Shown here: positions 1-12,548 of the stretch, one piece after another
Layout: the number at the start of each line of letters is the position of its first letter
Position numbering within the stretch: the stretch's first letter is position 1
Assembly: GCA_948474755.1 (NCBI GenBank)
Contig: CAOLHI010001291.1
Location: 1-64,000 of the forward strand
Origin: Ctenosaura bakeri
Taxonomy: Eukaryota; Chordata; Lepidosauria; Squamata; Iguanidae
Length of the DNA stretch: 64,000 nucleotides
Direction of reading: 5' to 3'
The notes under the pieces: generated by a model
The model's database searches: none
Seen by the model: the letters and a program-made list of their open reading frames with translations, nothing else
Told to the model about the DNA's origin: nothing
Position numbers and translations under genes: made by a program

Positions 1-117
1 TGTTGTAAAGAGGCATTAATCACTTATCTTACCCACTCATCCACTTCCCATCTGGCCTGTTGTTTCAGATTTATGGTAACACTGAGGCTAAACTATCATG
101 AGAGTTTGTGGGGGGGG

Positions 118-280
118 GTTGCAAGATTTGTTTAGGGAGAGTTTTTCTTTGCCTTCCTCTGTGGCTGAGATAATGTAACTTGCCCAAAGTCACCCAGTGG
201 GTTTCCATGGCCAAGCAGGGATTTGAACACTGTTCTCTGTAGTCCTAGTCTAGAACTTGGACCACTACAGCATGCTAAAT
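118..280 (-). repeat. Sauria-type tRNA-derived SINE, partial
   Basis: Read on the minus strand, this has the typical head with the tRNA B-box-like motif, followed by the segment for a 'CCATGGAAACCCACTGGGTG' type block and 'ACTTTGGGCAAG'. The + strand shows its complement (gtcacccagtgggtttccat near 190-210). The 3' tail is missing. The same family recurs throughout the window. Confidence 0.75.
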
Positions 281-1529
281 TGGTTGTTTTCTGCTTCACA
301 ATGAATTCCTCTAGAGACAGAAGTGAAAGACTCTTAACAGGTTGTTGAGGAGCTAACAAGCTTAGTGGTTATGGAATGCTGATTTCATGCTGAAGGACAA
401 TAGAGGAAACCAGTGGTGGTGAGGAATGGAGTATCAGGAATGTTAAACAGAGGCACTCCATGCTGCAACATTTTGTTGCAGGGCCTCATTTGATCTGCTG
501 GGTTTTCAAATTCTCTTCTGCCTTTTCGAGGGGGGGACAGGAGGCTGAGATTCCTGTGCTGTTAATAGTTGAGCATTAAAGTAAACAAGCTGAAGTCTTT
601 AGATGGGGGTACTTCCACCAGCCACTGTTACTGAGCTGGATTGTCATTATGTGTGTTCTCTGTCTTTCTGAGCAGACTGGTATCACTTTTTGTAGGCTAC
701 AAAAATTGGTCTGAATCTTTTGAGGATAAGAAGCTTGGCCAAGCAACCTTTGTTCCTTTGAGAAGCACTGAGGGTAGCTGTTTCTCCATTCTTATCTTCA
801 GTGTTTTTTTTTGTTTTTGTTTTTTGAGTGAGGCAGGAGCAAGAAATGGTGAAGAATAGAAGGCTGGAGAAGCATCTAGAGAGGGGGATTTAGATAAAAG
901 GGAGAGGAGATGCCATAGGAGGTATGTTACTCTAAAGCCCTGGTTGTCTTCTGTGTTGCTGGGGACAGAACTCTGGCTTTGGGAAGAAGTGAGGCAGATG
1001 CTGCGATGTCTGTGAACTATTGGGAGGAAGGTTGTTGCATGGATTTTAAGCTCTTTTCAATTCCTGCTTCAGCTTGAAGATGTCAGTGAAGGCAGAAGAC
1101 CTTCTCTAAGATCAGTTTAGAAGAGATACTAGACAAGCCTAAAGCACTGGTTTCATACCCATACCTCCATCCTCAAAAGAAAAGTTTTATTTGCCCTGGG
1201 TTTTCTGCACGTTAATCCTAAGTATATGGGAACAGGCTGCAGTTACTAGAGTTGAAAGAAATGATCTTAGTGCATTAGCTGGCACAACTTTTAATAATTA
1301 CATCACATAATATTTTTGGACTCAGCCTGACAACAAAATCTGCCCATTTACAAATTAAATTGTGCCCCTTAGCCAGCCCATCCTCTTCCAGAACAATAAT
1401 TGGGGATGGGGAAGATTTACTAGGGGGAACCCATAGATATCTAGCATCTTTTTTACTGTTCTGTAGACTTCTGTGGTCTTAAGATTTTTGCAAATTATTC
1501 TGCCAATTTCTAGAATACTCTTCCTGACT

Positions 1530-1625
1530 TGATGCCAGATGTTTTGGACTGCAGTTCTCATGCAGTCAACCAGTATGGGTAGTGGAGAATGATTATAGGA
1601 GCTGAAGTCCAGAACATCTATACTT
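1530..1625. repeat. Degenerate palindromic MITE
   Basis: The left arm reads ccagatgttttggactgcag and the right arm reads as its reverse complement with changes (gctgaagtccagaacatct). This belongs to a family repeated at 12420, 15228, 23488, 36403, 39073 and 51903. The 'agatgttttggactacaactccc' core is shared. It is probably a non-autonomous DNA transposon; the superfamily is not certain. Confidence 0.55.
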
Positions 1626-1744
1626 CTAAAATGTTATTATTGTATTTCACTTGTGTTCTGTTCGTTCTTCAAGAGGCTTGGAGTAGCTTAACCTAAACAA
1701 GTACTTGCTTATTCTTAAGATGTATTTAGTCTGGGATGCCTGAA

Positions 1745-1764
1745 ACACACACACACACACACAC
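1745..1764. repeat. (CA)n microsatellite
   Basis: Uninterrupted dinucleotide run of about ten units. Confidence 0.9.
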
Positions 1765-2072
1765 CTGCTGCCTGTGCTATGTTTCACACAGTTTTCTTGT
1801 CCTTCTGTATACTACGTGAACATCAGTTTATTCTTTTATGTTTTTCCTTTGATGTGCAACAACCCTTAATGGAGTGGATTCTCCATCCTCTGTCCATAGG
1901 CTGCCTCCAAAGTCTGTTCTAGAAAGAAAAGCCAATGGCACCAGACCACTCAAACTTTACATGGAAAATTTAGACTTGCATAAAGATAACGTGAAATCTT
2001 AAATTTAAGAAGAGCAGCAGGCACTGTATTGACATCCATAATTTGCCTTGCATCCTGAGAAAGCCAGGATAT

Positions 2073-2112
2073 TAAATACATAAATACATACATAGATACA
2101 TAGATACATGCA
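2073..2112. repeat. (ATAC/ATAG)n imperfect tetranucleotide repeat
   Basis: Runs of ataca/ataga units, imperfect. Confidence 0.75.
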
Positions 2113-2340
2113 TACTAAAAAGCGTATAAGTTTCAATGTTAACATGTCCCTGCACAGGACTTACATGCAGAACTTGCAACACAGTTGCTGTAGAGTGTTT
2201 TGCCTTCTCTCTTGAGTCCTTTTAACTACTCCCCGCCCCTCATTTTACCTTCCCACATAGGAGAAACTTGGCATCCTGTGACCACAAAACATGTTCAATC
2301 CCTTTTGGTTTTCTTTGGTTTGCTTTTTTGTTTTGTTTCC

Positions 2341-2362
2341 CATTATTATTATTATTATTATT
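2341..2362. repeat. (ATT)n microsatellite
   Basis: About seven perfect trinucleotide units. Confidence 0.9.
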
Positions 2363-2774
2363 TAAAAAACTTCTTGGCGACTTTTGTGTTTTGACAAACT
2401 GATACCTACTATTTTTTTCTCATCAGTCCTGTTTTGTCATCACCACCAGTATTAAAGTGCATTATGGATATTTAAAATGTTTAAATATAAACATTTTGCA
2501 TATGGAATGAACATGTATGGTTTAGCTAAAAGTTATCTTATGATATATTTTTGTTTTGCTATTTCCATTTCTCTAAACAACTTGCTCATCTGTTTCAATG
2601 GTGTTTTGGATTTGTGTCTAAGGGTGAAACTGACTAATTATTTTAAAAAAATATTTTCAGACATTTTGATAGGCAGGAATGCAATACCAATGATTATTCA
2701 TAAATAATAGTAATAGTCACTGAAACCAAATGAGGGGAAATGAAACAGGACATGTTTTTGAAAACACTTAAAAA

Positions 2775-2990
2775 TCTTAAAACAGCCTTTCTCAATATTT
2801 TTACCTTGGATGAACCTGTGAAATAATTTCCAGGTCTCATGGAATCTATGCATAAAAATTATTTCAGCTTTAAAAATGTGTTTTTTTTTTCATCCACAAT
2901 CTCTTGCAGAGTGACCTCTCATGGAACATTAAGTTTTCAGGGTGCCCTGGCTGCAAAACTCTGTCTTACAGAATGCTGGATTACAATAAT
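2775..2990 (+). mobile_element. Old hAT-like DNA transposon fragment (possible)
   Basis: Starts with 'cagcctttctcaa' and continues with 'tgaacctgtgaaataatttccagg', a pattern common to hAT/Charlie-type non-autonomous elements of amniotes. No clear right terminal repeat or target duplication was seen, so this is a family-style recognition only. Confidence 0.35.
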
Positions 2991-5127
2991 TTAGTCGGAG
3001 GGAAATGGCTAGATAAAGGCATAGAAACATTTTTTTAAAAAAAAAGTAGCTTACATTCTGAACAGACCTTCATTTGAATTTCACAGGAATGATCTGTGCT
3101 CCAATGATATAAGATGCATATGTACTAAGGATAGTTATATATAATTGTTGGAACGAAAACAAAAACTTAAGTCTTCGTTTAAAATGTCAGTAATTTCTTA
3201 ACAACCAAAATTAGTTTTGTCATTTTGTTTGCAAAGCTTATAAATGTTTAACTTACAGGCACCTTTTCCCTCTCTACCTCACTCTGTTTGATTCATGATA
3301 AGGATTTGCTATCTTCCTGGGAATAGATGTTTTAGAGTGGGAGGGAGGAAACTGATTCATTGACCATGCAATCAGCAGTCTCCTGGATATGACATCTGTC
3401 TCTTTGCTGGCAGACAGGGAGAAGTCTTGCTTTGTAGACTGTGCTGTTAGTGAAGCTAGTGAGAAAATCTAACTTTCTATCAAGGCTTTTATTTCTGAAA
3501 GAAAAAAAAATGGCAGATAAGTAATGTCATTAGTAGATATAGTCAAACCTACCGGTAAATGCTGATATATGGTGGCTGGAATTTACTAGCAGTTGTTGCA
3601 TGCAGTGCTCACTTTATTCCATTCGTCTCAGTGATGGATTCATGGAGCCAGTTATGATGGCAAGTTCCTTAGCAACACAACTTAGATTCCCTGGCAACTT
3701 AGTTCTCAGAGGAGAAACACGGTTGTCTCTAGACTATGCTACTTCAGCACTCAAAAGAAGATGCATATAAATGTGTTCTCCTCCAGTCCCCCAAAAGGCA
3801 CCTGCACACATAAATAGTAGCATCTGAAGTACGAGTGTAGGCTTCTACCTAATCCCTGTTTTTCTGTTTGAGCAGATCTTTAATTCTGATGTGGAGCAAT
3901 TCTTATTTTTGTAAGTTCTCACTTGCTTTCTGCAGCTCAAACACCAGTTTATTACCTCCATCAAAGAAATGGTTCATCAGACACCAGATTGGATCCAGGC
4001 TTTTCCATCTCTCTGAGATCCATTGCTGCTTCTATCTACTTTTCTTCACTACTTTAGTATAAACATTTAAATAAATAAATAGGGCTAGAAATGGATAAGA
4101 TTACAATAGAGTTTAGGGAAAGCCCTTATTTTGTTTAACCTAAGTGGCTATATTGCATTGTCTGGGGAGCCAGCATGATATATGTTGTTATACAATAAAT
4201 CATTATTGTTTTATTTTCTGCATCTTCATCTGGATATATTTATATTTAAGAATTAATAAGAATTGGTCACACCTTACCAGAATGAACCCAGTGCTAAACA
4301 TATCCCTTTTCCAGTATAGTGGGTCCTGGGAAGGCTCTTAAGGGTAAAAGGACAAGATGAGTAATAGGGAGGTCAAGAGCTGGTACTGCAAAGCCACCTG
4401 GAGATAAAATACATTATACTACTACTACTTGCCAAAATCTTGTGCAAAAAATGTTCAGGCTGAAAGCTATGAGATGTCCAATTTCAAAATCAGAAATAGC
4501 TGTAGCACTTTTTTTTTCTGTTGAAGCATACTTTTCATTTGTGTGTTCTTTCTGTTGCACAAGTAATAAGTTTCCTACTTTTCTTCTTTCCAAAGTTAGA
4601 ATCTATCTTTAAGGAAATAAATAGCTGTTTGACTTATGTTAAGTGTTCACAGAATACGATTTTGCCTTTATTGCTTTTTTTATAGAAATATTTAACATGG
4701 AAAAATAAAAATGTATATAAGAACTGGAGACAGACTGATGCAGTGTGCACACGCTCACACCCACACAAACATAGACACACACACACAGTCTGGATACTGT
4801 GAAGAGTTGTTTTAACATAAACCAGATGATAGATTTGTAGTTGTAAATCTTTCATTGTTTCACATAGAAAGTGATGTGCATATTTCAGTTTTAGTTGAGC
4901 TTGCAGTCTTTTGAAAGTTTTGTTTTCTCAGTAGAAACTGTGACATAAGTCTTAATCGTGTACCAAACAATGTGCCATTTAATACTATACAATGAACCCG
5001 TTTGTATAAATTTTGCCCTGTTTAGCTAGCATGAATTTCAGGTGGCCATTGCTTTTTAAAACAAAACCCCCGCAAAAATACTATTAAAAGTAAACATTAC
5101 AGTAAGATGGGGAGCAAAATTAATCAC

Positions 5128-5221
5128 TAAGCCTAAATCCAATTGGGAGTCTCAACTAGAGTAAACTCATTGAATGAAGTGGTCTTCTTTAGTTAGGACT
5201 ACCAATTGGATTTAGGCTTAA
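5128..5221. mobile_element. Short MITE with 19-bp terminal inverted repeats
   Basis: The left end (taagcctaaatccaattgg, starting near 5130) is the exact reverse complement of the right end (ccaattggatttaggctta, 5202-5220). The whole element is only about 92 bp with no coding capacity. The family could not be named. Confidence 0.8.
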
Positions 5222-6111
5222 AAGCCTTGCAGAGTCGTGTAGTTTCCCTAATCCTAAGGGTCATGGTTGATCTAATCTGTGTGAGCCCTTACTACACAGA
5301 AGGTCCTGCTCCCACCGACTTCATCACTCTAGGAAATGAAACATTTAACATATCCTCAGACTAATGCATACAGTATGAGACTATGATTCAGAAACATTGG
5401 CCCCAAGCTGTGTAAGGCCAAATATTATCTTACAGCTACATGAAAGTTTCATCAAAATTGATTAAACAATGTGGCTCCAAGGGCAAGTTTATATTAGTTA
5501 GGTAGTTGATGTCAGCCATCTTGACCACCATCTTTGGTTTCAGAGTGAACACTAGAGTGTATCATGTAGGTCCTGCCAGATTTAGCTTAAGTAAATAAAT
5601 TTCCCTTAAATAGCCCCTAAGTTGGAAAAATTTCTCAGGCTATCATTCCTGAGGTTAACACTTCTATGTTAATAGATAAATGTATTTTCTTTGATTCAGA
5701 ATTACTTCCTGTATTGAGCTTTTACAGTAGTGATCACATTAGGCTGGTTTGCTCTGGTGTAAAACGTTTCAGAAACTCATTTGACTATTGCAGATGACAG
5801 GTGCTGAACTTTCAGTGTTTTACCTGTAGTGATTGAAGAACTGTGGCATATCTATCTTCTATTTTGTAATCTTTATCTTTTGAGATTAAGGTGGGGACAC
5901 TGATTTGTAGTACAGATGACTATATACACAGTTTCTTTGTATGAAAAGGAATTTTACAGGGTCTCATTAGTATACAATTTTTCAAGGGAAAACTGTGTCT
6001 CTGTGGTTTCAGTGCTTCTATACAAAAGGACTATTTAGGATCCTGAGCTGAAATACAAAAGTTGTTTCTTAAATCAATTAAGTGTTAATGTGGGCTCCTG
6101 CAGAAAAAGTA

Positions 6112-6564
6112 CAGTTAGCCCTCCACATTTGCAAATTTGATTATTTGGAGTTTCTCCAACCCTTGCCTCCCCACCTCAGGTGCTTCTTTTATGGGGGAAC
6201 CTTCCCTCTCAGTGACTGTGATCAGGCTGTGTAACCCTTTAAAAACTCACCTCTAGTCCTCCTCCACCAGCAACTGCCTGAGCAGGTAAGGACAGATCAC
6301 AGTCTCAGCACCACAAATCTTCTCCTGATGCCACCCCATACTCAAGAAAGGAGATGGGCAAGAGAGAGGAAGTATAGGGCCATCATGGCGACCCGTCCCT
6401 CTCCCTCTGCTTTCCCTAACCCTGTTTGGAACCTGGGTGTCTGTTCTCCCTACCATGCCTCAGCCCTCTTCCCACAGATGTGCACACACATTTTGATACT
6501 TGCAATTTTTCCACTTTTGTGGGTGTTCTGCTCCCCAACCTTAGCAAATATGGAGGGCTGACTG
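6112..6564. mobile_element. Tigger-like (Tc1/mariner) non-autonomous element
   Basis: The left terminus cagttagccctccacatttgc pairs with the right terminus gcaaatatggagggctgactg. A TA dinucleotide lies on each side (6110-6111 and 6565-6566), as expected for TA-target mariner-type insertion. The interior is GC-richer than the intron. The open frames inside are not conserved protein. Related ends are found at 35228 and 46987. Confidence 0.75.
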
Positions 6565-6671
6565 TAAATCAGTACAAATATGTATGCTGTTGTACTGACA
6601 CTTTAATTGAAGTCTGATAAAAAAAATAGTTGTTAAATTATGAAGAATGTGGCATCTGAACTTTGAAGCTA

Positions 6672-6714
6672 TGAATGAGTGAATGAATGAATGAATACCC
6701 AATGAATGAATAAA
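6672..6714. repeat. (GAAT)n imperfect microsatellite
   Basis: Tandem gaat/gaatga units with one interruption. Confidence 0.8.
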
Positions 6715-7267
6715 TTCTTATTGCTTTTCGCCAATGGCCATTGCATAAGACAATACCATCATATCAACAAGAAGAAAAACAGAGAAAAATATAATACATA
6801 TGATACCTGCATAATACATAGACATTATACCTCAGGCATGTAATCATGAAACATTTTGCAAAATTTGGTATAAATGTTCAAAGTAATATGTCTAAATAAA
6901 ACAACTGTAAACAATTACTAGATATAATTATCTCCTTTACAATTAATGGCTATCTATGCTAAATATTTCTTTCTCCTCTTTTTTGCAGCTGTGGCAAACA
7001 AAGCTACTCGCCAAGCTATTTCATTTAGGGGAAAAAAAAAGCAGTGAAGTGAGATGAGATAGACTTCTGACAAAAAGATGTATATAAAATTATGTATGAA
7101 ATGGAAATAGCTGAAGGGGGGAGGTTTTTTCTTCCTTTCGTAGGTTTAGAAGATAGCGTCATCTAGTGAATTTGGATGGTGGGAGATTCTAGACATTTCT
7201 AAGGAAGTGCTTTTTCACACAGCAGATAAATTATGAAATTCACTTCCAGTAAGATGTTGCGAGAGAG

Positions 7268-7475
7268 CATGGTGTGTAGAGAGAGCATGGCATAGTGATT
7301 TGAGTATTGGACTGCAGCCCTAGAAGCCAGGGTTCAATTCCCCATTCAACTGTGGAAACACACTGGGTGACCTTGAGCACATTGCACTTTTAGCCTGAGC
7401 AAAAACCCCATGATAGGTTTGCTGTACGGTTGCCATAACTCAGAACAACTGGAAGGCACAGAACGACAAGATGCT
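7268..7475 (+). repeat. Sauria-type tRNA-derived SINE
   Basis: tRNA-like head with 'ggttcaattccc' (B box), then 'tgtggaaacacactgggtgacc', then the LINE-like tail 'aactggaaggcacagaac'. The tail resembles the 3' end of the Bov-B LINE seen at 41515, the expected partner for retrotransposition. Confidence 0.85.
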
Positions 7476-8697
7476 GTGGTGGTTTTCAGTTGGACAACTT
7501 AAAAAGAGATTAAGCAGATTCGTTATGCATGAGGTTGTTGGTGGCTTTTAGTTAAAGTGGCTATATATTGTCTTCAGTTCGTAAGGAATTTGCTTCCAGC
7601 TACCAGGAAACATGAGAAGTGTCCTTACATTCTGTTGCACCCGTGTTCTGTTTGTAGGCTTTCCGGTTGGTCATTGTTGGAACAGAATGTTAATAGGCCT
7701 TTGCTTCTATCCAGCAGTGCTGTTACACTTAATGTAGGTATAAAAAATAAGGTTTTTTAAAAATTCAAAATATTGTATGTAGGAACAGTTGGTATTTGGG
7801 CAATTTCCTTATTTAATTATACATAGCCCAGTACAATGGAACCCTGTCTATTTTCACATTCACACAGCTTTTTTTAATATATAACAGAAGGTATTACTGG
7901 CATTAATATTACTTAATAATGCTCCTGAAATATGTTTTAGAATGAGAAAAAGGTTAAAATAGGTTTCTATTTGCAAATTGAGGATGGTCATAGTAGCAGT
8001 GTCTGAGGGTTTAGTGCATGAAGAGTATTGTTCATGGAAAGAATTTCAACTGCTGAAGAGATTAATGTGAACCATCCCAGCTAACTTACTGTGACGTGGA
8101 TCCTACTATGTGCTTTCTCTTCTGTCTGTTAGGGGAATATGTGCAAATTTGGTTCAAGTGGGGGATCTGTGACAGACAGCTAAATGTTGGGGAAAATCCT
8201 GTTATGGTGTGCTGAGAAGGAAAGGGACTAATATTCAAACTTTTAATTACTCCTTAGCAATCCCATCACACCAAGAAGAAAATTTTACAGTTCAGGCATG
8301 TATGTGTTTTCTCAACATTAAGCCCCAGTGAGTTTAGCGGGACTTATTTGCAGGTAATTGAATGTAGGAGGGGTGGGCCATTTAAGCCCTTTTGAAGGCT
8401 GCTTGCTTACAGTTCCCAGCAGCCTTCCCCAAAGTATCAAATTGCCTTCCACAGAGCCATCTCAAGAGTATCAGAGTGCAGTCTTAAGAAGTGAAAAACG
8501 AGAAATGTCTGTGTAGGCATTTGTCCACACCACACATCATGGGGGCAAGATGAGAGTGTATATGTAAGTGCTGCCTCCAGACAATCCTATTTTCTGAAGA
8601 GTTTTTTTAAGCGTGTTGAGATATATTTAGAAAGTTCCCACTATCAGGAACTCTGATCAAGCAGTCTCAATCATAGGTTTTCTCCAAGCAAATTCAG

Positions 8698-9170
8698 TTA
8701 AGGCCTTTTCCGCACGTGGGAAAGAAACCACGCAAGAATGGGACTAACCGGACTTCTTCAGCATCCAGGCGAGTCCGTCGGGACGAGGAGCAGTGCAAGC
8801 TCGTTGCTCCGCATTGCTCTGGCGTCCAAAATGGCAGCTTCCGGTTGGTGGAGGGTCTCCACCAACTGGAGAAGCTCGCCAGCCTAAAGCCCGCCCCGGA
8901 AGATCTGCAGGCATGCACTAATGCGCGCCTGCAAATCTGCAACGGAGCACAGCAGTGGAGCAACACGGGGTCGCATGCTCCATGCTTTTTAAAAACCTCT
9001 TAAAAGAGGTTTTTAAAAAGCACACTGCGCGACCAGTTCCAGTTGCTTCGGAGCGGACTGAGGTGTGGAACTGTGAAAAGTAGTCCGCCCCAGTCCACTC
9101 CACGGTGCAGAAGACCTCCATCGGAGGTCGCTCTGCATTGTTCTGATAGGCTGGTGCGGAAAGGGCCTAA
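8698..9170. mobile_element. GC-rich non-autonomous DNA transposon (hAT-like MITE)
   Basis: Termini are taaggccttttccgcac on the left and gtgcggaaagggcctaa on the right, which are inverted repeats. The body is clearly GC-richer than the flanking intron. It has an 18-bp perfect palindromic arm pair in the centre (8984-9001 and 9004-9021, 2-nt spacer), and its halves are partly inverted copies of each other. A related terminus (taggggcctttctgcac) is seen at 34952. The clustered overlapping open frames on both strands here follow from the GC content. No clean 8-bp target duplication could be read. Confidence 0.7.
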
Positions 9171-10493
9171 AACAGGTTGCAACCTTAAGAGTAATTCTTG
9201 GTGGACTTTGGTCAGTTAAAGGAGTTGAAAACAAATGTCTTCTGTTTTCCCCCATAGATTGGCTTGTATATGTTTGGGTTTTTTTAGCTGTCCAAAAACC
9301 AATTGTGGATTGTCAGCCTTTCCTACTCTGGTTGCCTCTGTGAAAATAATGGAGAGAAGAATAATATTTCAAAGAATGTTCAAGCCTTCTGGTACCCACA
9401 TAAAATTTTGCTTATATACCTGTGCCTTGGCCATACAAGAAATACTTGAAAAGCTTTTCCTCCCCCCCCAGTAAAAATTCCTTTAAAACGCTTATGTTTA
9501 GAAATATGCCATATTGTACACCCCTCAACCCAGGCTTCACTTCAGTAATCAGCTATTTTCCCAGAGGGTCAGCTAATACTTACCATGTGTGTCAAGATGA
9601 AATTGTCTTGCCAAAATTTCTTTGGCACCTGGGTAATTTTTTTTGTTTGGGTAATGTCAGCTGTGTAATGAATTAGCTCTTTAAAAGAATTAAATAAGAC
9701 TTTTAGCCTCTTGGGTCTCCTCAGATTGCAGTAAGAATAACCAAACTTTAGCATACATAGTCATAAGGTACCTCTATGTAATCTGTTTCAATATATCAAC
9801 AATATAATGCTGCTCTCAGGCAACTATGTTTGAAAAAAATGTTATGCCATGTGAAAAACTTATGAGAACAAATACTGAATTCAGTATCCTATTCTCAGTA
9901 GCAACTACTACCTGATGTTAGATAGCATAGTACTTCTAAATAATGTGTCAGCTAGTACAATATTAAAGGGTCAAAACCACGTTTCTTCCTGTAACATTAC
10001 CTATTAATGTAGTATTACAGAATGTTGAGAACTTCTGAAGATTCTAATCTTCTTAAAGGGCTTAAAATATCTTTAAAAACATGTGGTTTATCTTTTTGTT
10101 CTCAGCCAGATGAGTAATGCTGAGAGGGTGATTTCCCTGAGAATGGCATTTCCATGTCAAGCTGTTTAGTGCTTTTAGTCTCTCTGGTGTTCAAATGAAT
10201 GATGAATACATTGTGACTGTAATGTGAATGTAAACCCATCCTATCAGGTTACAGGACTTAAATGTGATGCGTAGTTTTGTACTTATTTTCACTAAATTTT
10301 GCCATTACCAGCTGAGCAGAGGATGGCTCACTTCTTGGCTGTGGAGGTCAGCCTTGCAAAAATCCACACAAAGTACTTGTTCACGAATAAAATAAAGTTC
10401 ATTGAGTTTCTTAAATCAGTCTCTGGCACTTGTAATGGAAAATGAAGTTTGGAGAAGAAGCCAGGACAAAATGAATGACTCAATACCCTAAAG

Positions 10494-10715
10494 GTACCAG
10501 ATCCCATCTGATCAATAGTTAAGCAAGGTCAGCTCTGGTTAGTACTTGGATGGGAGACCAAGTACTTGGATGGGAGACCACCAATGAATACCAGGTGCTG
10601 TAAGTTAAATTTCCAAGGAAGGAACCTCTGAGTATTTCTTGCCTAAGAAAACCCTATGAAATTGATGGAGGTGCCATAAGTTGACAGGCATCTTGAAGAC
10701 ACAGACACAAAGCAG
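10494..10715 (+). repeat. 5S rRNA-derived SINE with Sauria-like tail
   Basis: The head matches the 3' two thirds of vertebrate 5S rRNA: gatcccatctgatc, then agttaagcaaggtcagctctggttagtacttgg, then tgggagacc, then aataccaggtgctgta. A LINE-like tail with 'gccataagttgacaggcatcttgaag' follows, related to the Sauria SINE/Bov-B 3' end. A perfect 20-bp tandem duplication (10541-10560 and 10561-10580) covers the promoter C-box equivalent. It is not a functional 5S gene because the 5' part is lacking and the rest is diverged. Confidence 0.85.
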
Positions 10716-11457
10716 TGTTACTCAAAGTGGTGGCCTGTGGACTAGGGCCAGTTGGCCAGCTATTGCCTGATGGTCTGCAATGAATTTTCTAAAAAGAAAG
10801 AAACAGTTGCAGTAGGGACAGATAAGGTACCAGTCCTTGGTGTTGGGGGAATGTATGTCCTCCACATAGTTGGCTTGAGACTCACTGGCCTAAAAAAACA
10901 GCAGGTTTACTGCAAACAGTCTAGAGCATAGCTTTCAGCCTGTATTCAGCCACAGTATCCTACCTATAGGAGGAATATCAGTATGAATATGCAACTTCCT
11001 CTCAAATATGGCTTACTGAGTATAAGAAAAATGTGCCAAATCAGAAGCAAGATCACTCTGGCCAAGTTCAGTCTCTTTCTTCCATCTGCTTCTAGCCTCA
11101 CATTTTAAAATATTCCCCCTCCACTGGAAAGGTTAAGAGGAAACATTCTGCGTATGAGCCTCCTTCTACTCATGCAGGGATGGATTTCTGTTGATTTTCT
11201 GCTGATTTTAAAATTGGTTTTAAAAATTGGTATAAGGAACAATGAAGAAGGAAAGGAGGTGAAGCAGTGTTGGCTCGTACCATAGAAATATAAGAAGTAA
11301 CATAGGTATATACATAGGTAGATACAGGTACAGGGATAAACACAACAATTGCTTGCATGTTGCATAGATAAAGCAAACGTTAATGGGTGAGTTTTCATAA
11401 AAATCCATGGAGAGGGCAACAATTTGGCAGCCACCTTGGCCTGAAACACTTAATGTA

Positions 11458-11675
11458 CGGTTGGCCTTCCATATCTGTGGATTCTGCATCCATGGATTCA
11501 ACCAACCATAGCTTGAGAAATTACTCAAAAAATCTCAAAAACAAACTTTGATTTTGCCATTTTATGTAAGGAATGCCATTTTACTACACCTTTATACATA
11601 GTAGGAATTGAGCATACTCTTAGTATCCACAGGGAGTCCTGAAACCAAACCCTACTAGATACCAAAGACCTACTG
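11458..11675. mobile_element. Tigger-like (Tc1/mariner) MITE
   Basis: Begins cggttggccttccatatctgtgg with 'attcaaccaacc' and ends 'gataccaaagacctactg'. It is flanked by TA on both sides (11456-11457 and 11676-11677). The order (ccatatc-tgtggattc, attcaaccaacc, gccattttat, gtatccacaggg-gtcctg) is that of a widespread amniote Tigger-type family. A second copy is at 14569. Confidence 0.75.
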
Positions 11676-12419
11676 TATAAACAGCTGGCCAGTGAAGCAG
11701 CTTTTCAGGATGCAGTATCTTTTTCTTTGCTCTTGAAAAGATTTGTGTTCCTTCTTTTTCTCTGTTTTTGTCTTCTGCTTGCCTTCTCCATATTTAAGAC
11801 TCCCTTCTGTCCTTCTTAGAACATAGAACTAGATGGCCGCATGGTCTCCATCCCTGGAGCATAAATTTAAAAATCTGAGGGGGTAGGATGGGAAAGTCTA
11901 AATTAAAATGGATTTCTGTACAGAAGGCATTTTAACTTCTGTAACTTCCCAGTCTGCTTTTGTAATAGAATATGGTCATTCTACCTTTTTTCTGGTTGTA
12001 GGATGTATTATTGTATTATACTGAATGTGGTTTTAAAAAATGTATGTGCTATGCTACTCTGAAATCTCATGTTGTGAAAGGCATATAGAAATGTTTTAAA
12101 TAAATAAGGAAAGGGAGGGAGAACGTTGAAACTGCCTGCTCTTTTTCACAACCCAGTGTGATTTACAATACTATTATATTTACCTCTTGGACCTTTGTAG
12201 TTTTTGCTGTCTTATTTCTTCTTTAATTGTCATCTTTGTTATATTATTCTCCTCCTTGCATATTTCAAGGGAATATTTATTTTTTCCTATATTTAATTTA
12301 ACTAGAAAAAAAGATGATAAACACAGAAAACCTGTCCACTGTCGTTCTTCCATTTTCACCCTTTGATGTTATCAGACACTTCAAATATTGACCACCACTG
12401 GTGATTGGGGGGTGCTGTG

Positions 12420-12548
12420 AATTAGTGGGTCCCAAGCTATAGTCTTCAAAATGTTTTAGACCTTGGGTCCCAGAATCCCTGACCGTTGGCCAAAGTCACT
12501 GGGGCTTCTGGAAACTTACATCCATAACACACGGAGGCTCAAAATTTG
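12420..12548. repeat. Degenerate palindromic MITE
   Basis: Has the core 'cccagaatccctgaccgttggcc' followed by 'ggggcttctggaaa', which is the inverted arm of the family listed at 1530. Confidence 0.55.

Noticed and set aside
8694..9255. Cluster of overlapping open frames on both strands
   Set aside because: They lie in a GC-rich palindromic MITE with few stop codons; no domain was recognised.
10494..10600. Possible 5S rRNA gene
   Set aside because: Only the later part of 5S is present, it is diverged with an internal duplication, and it continues into a SINE tail. It is a 5S-derived SINE.
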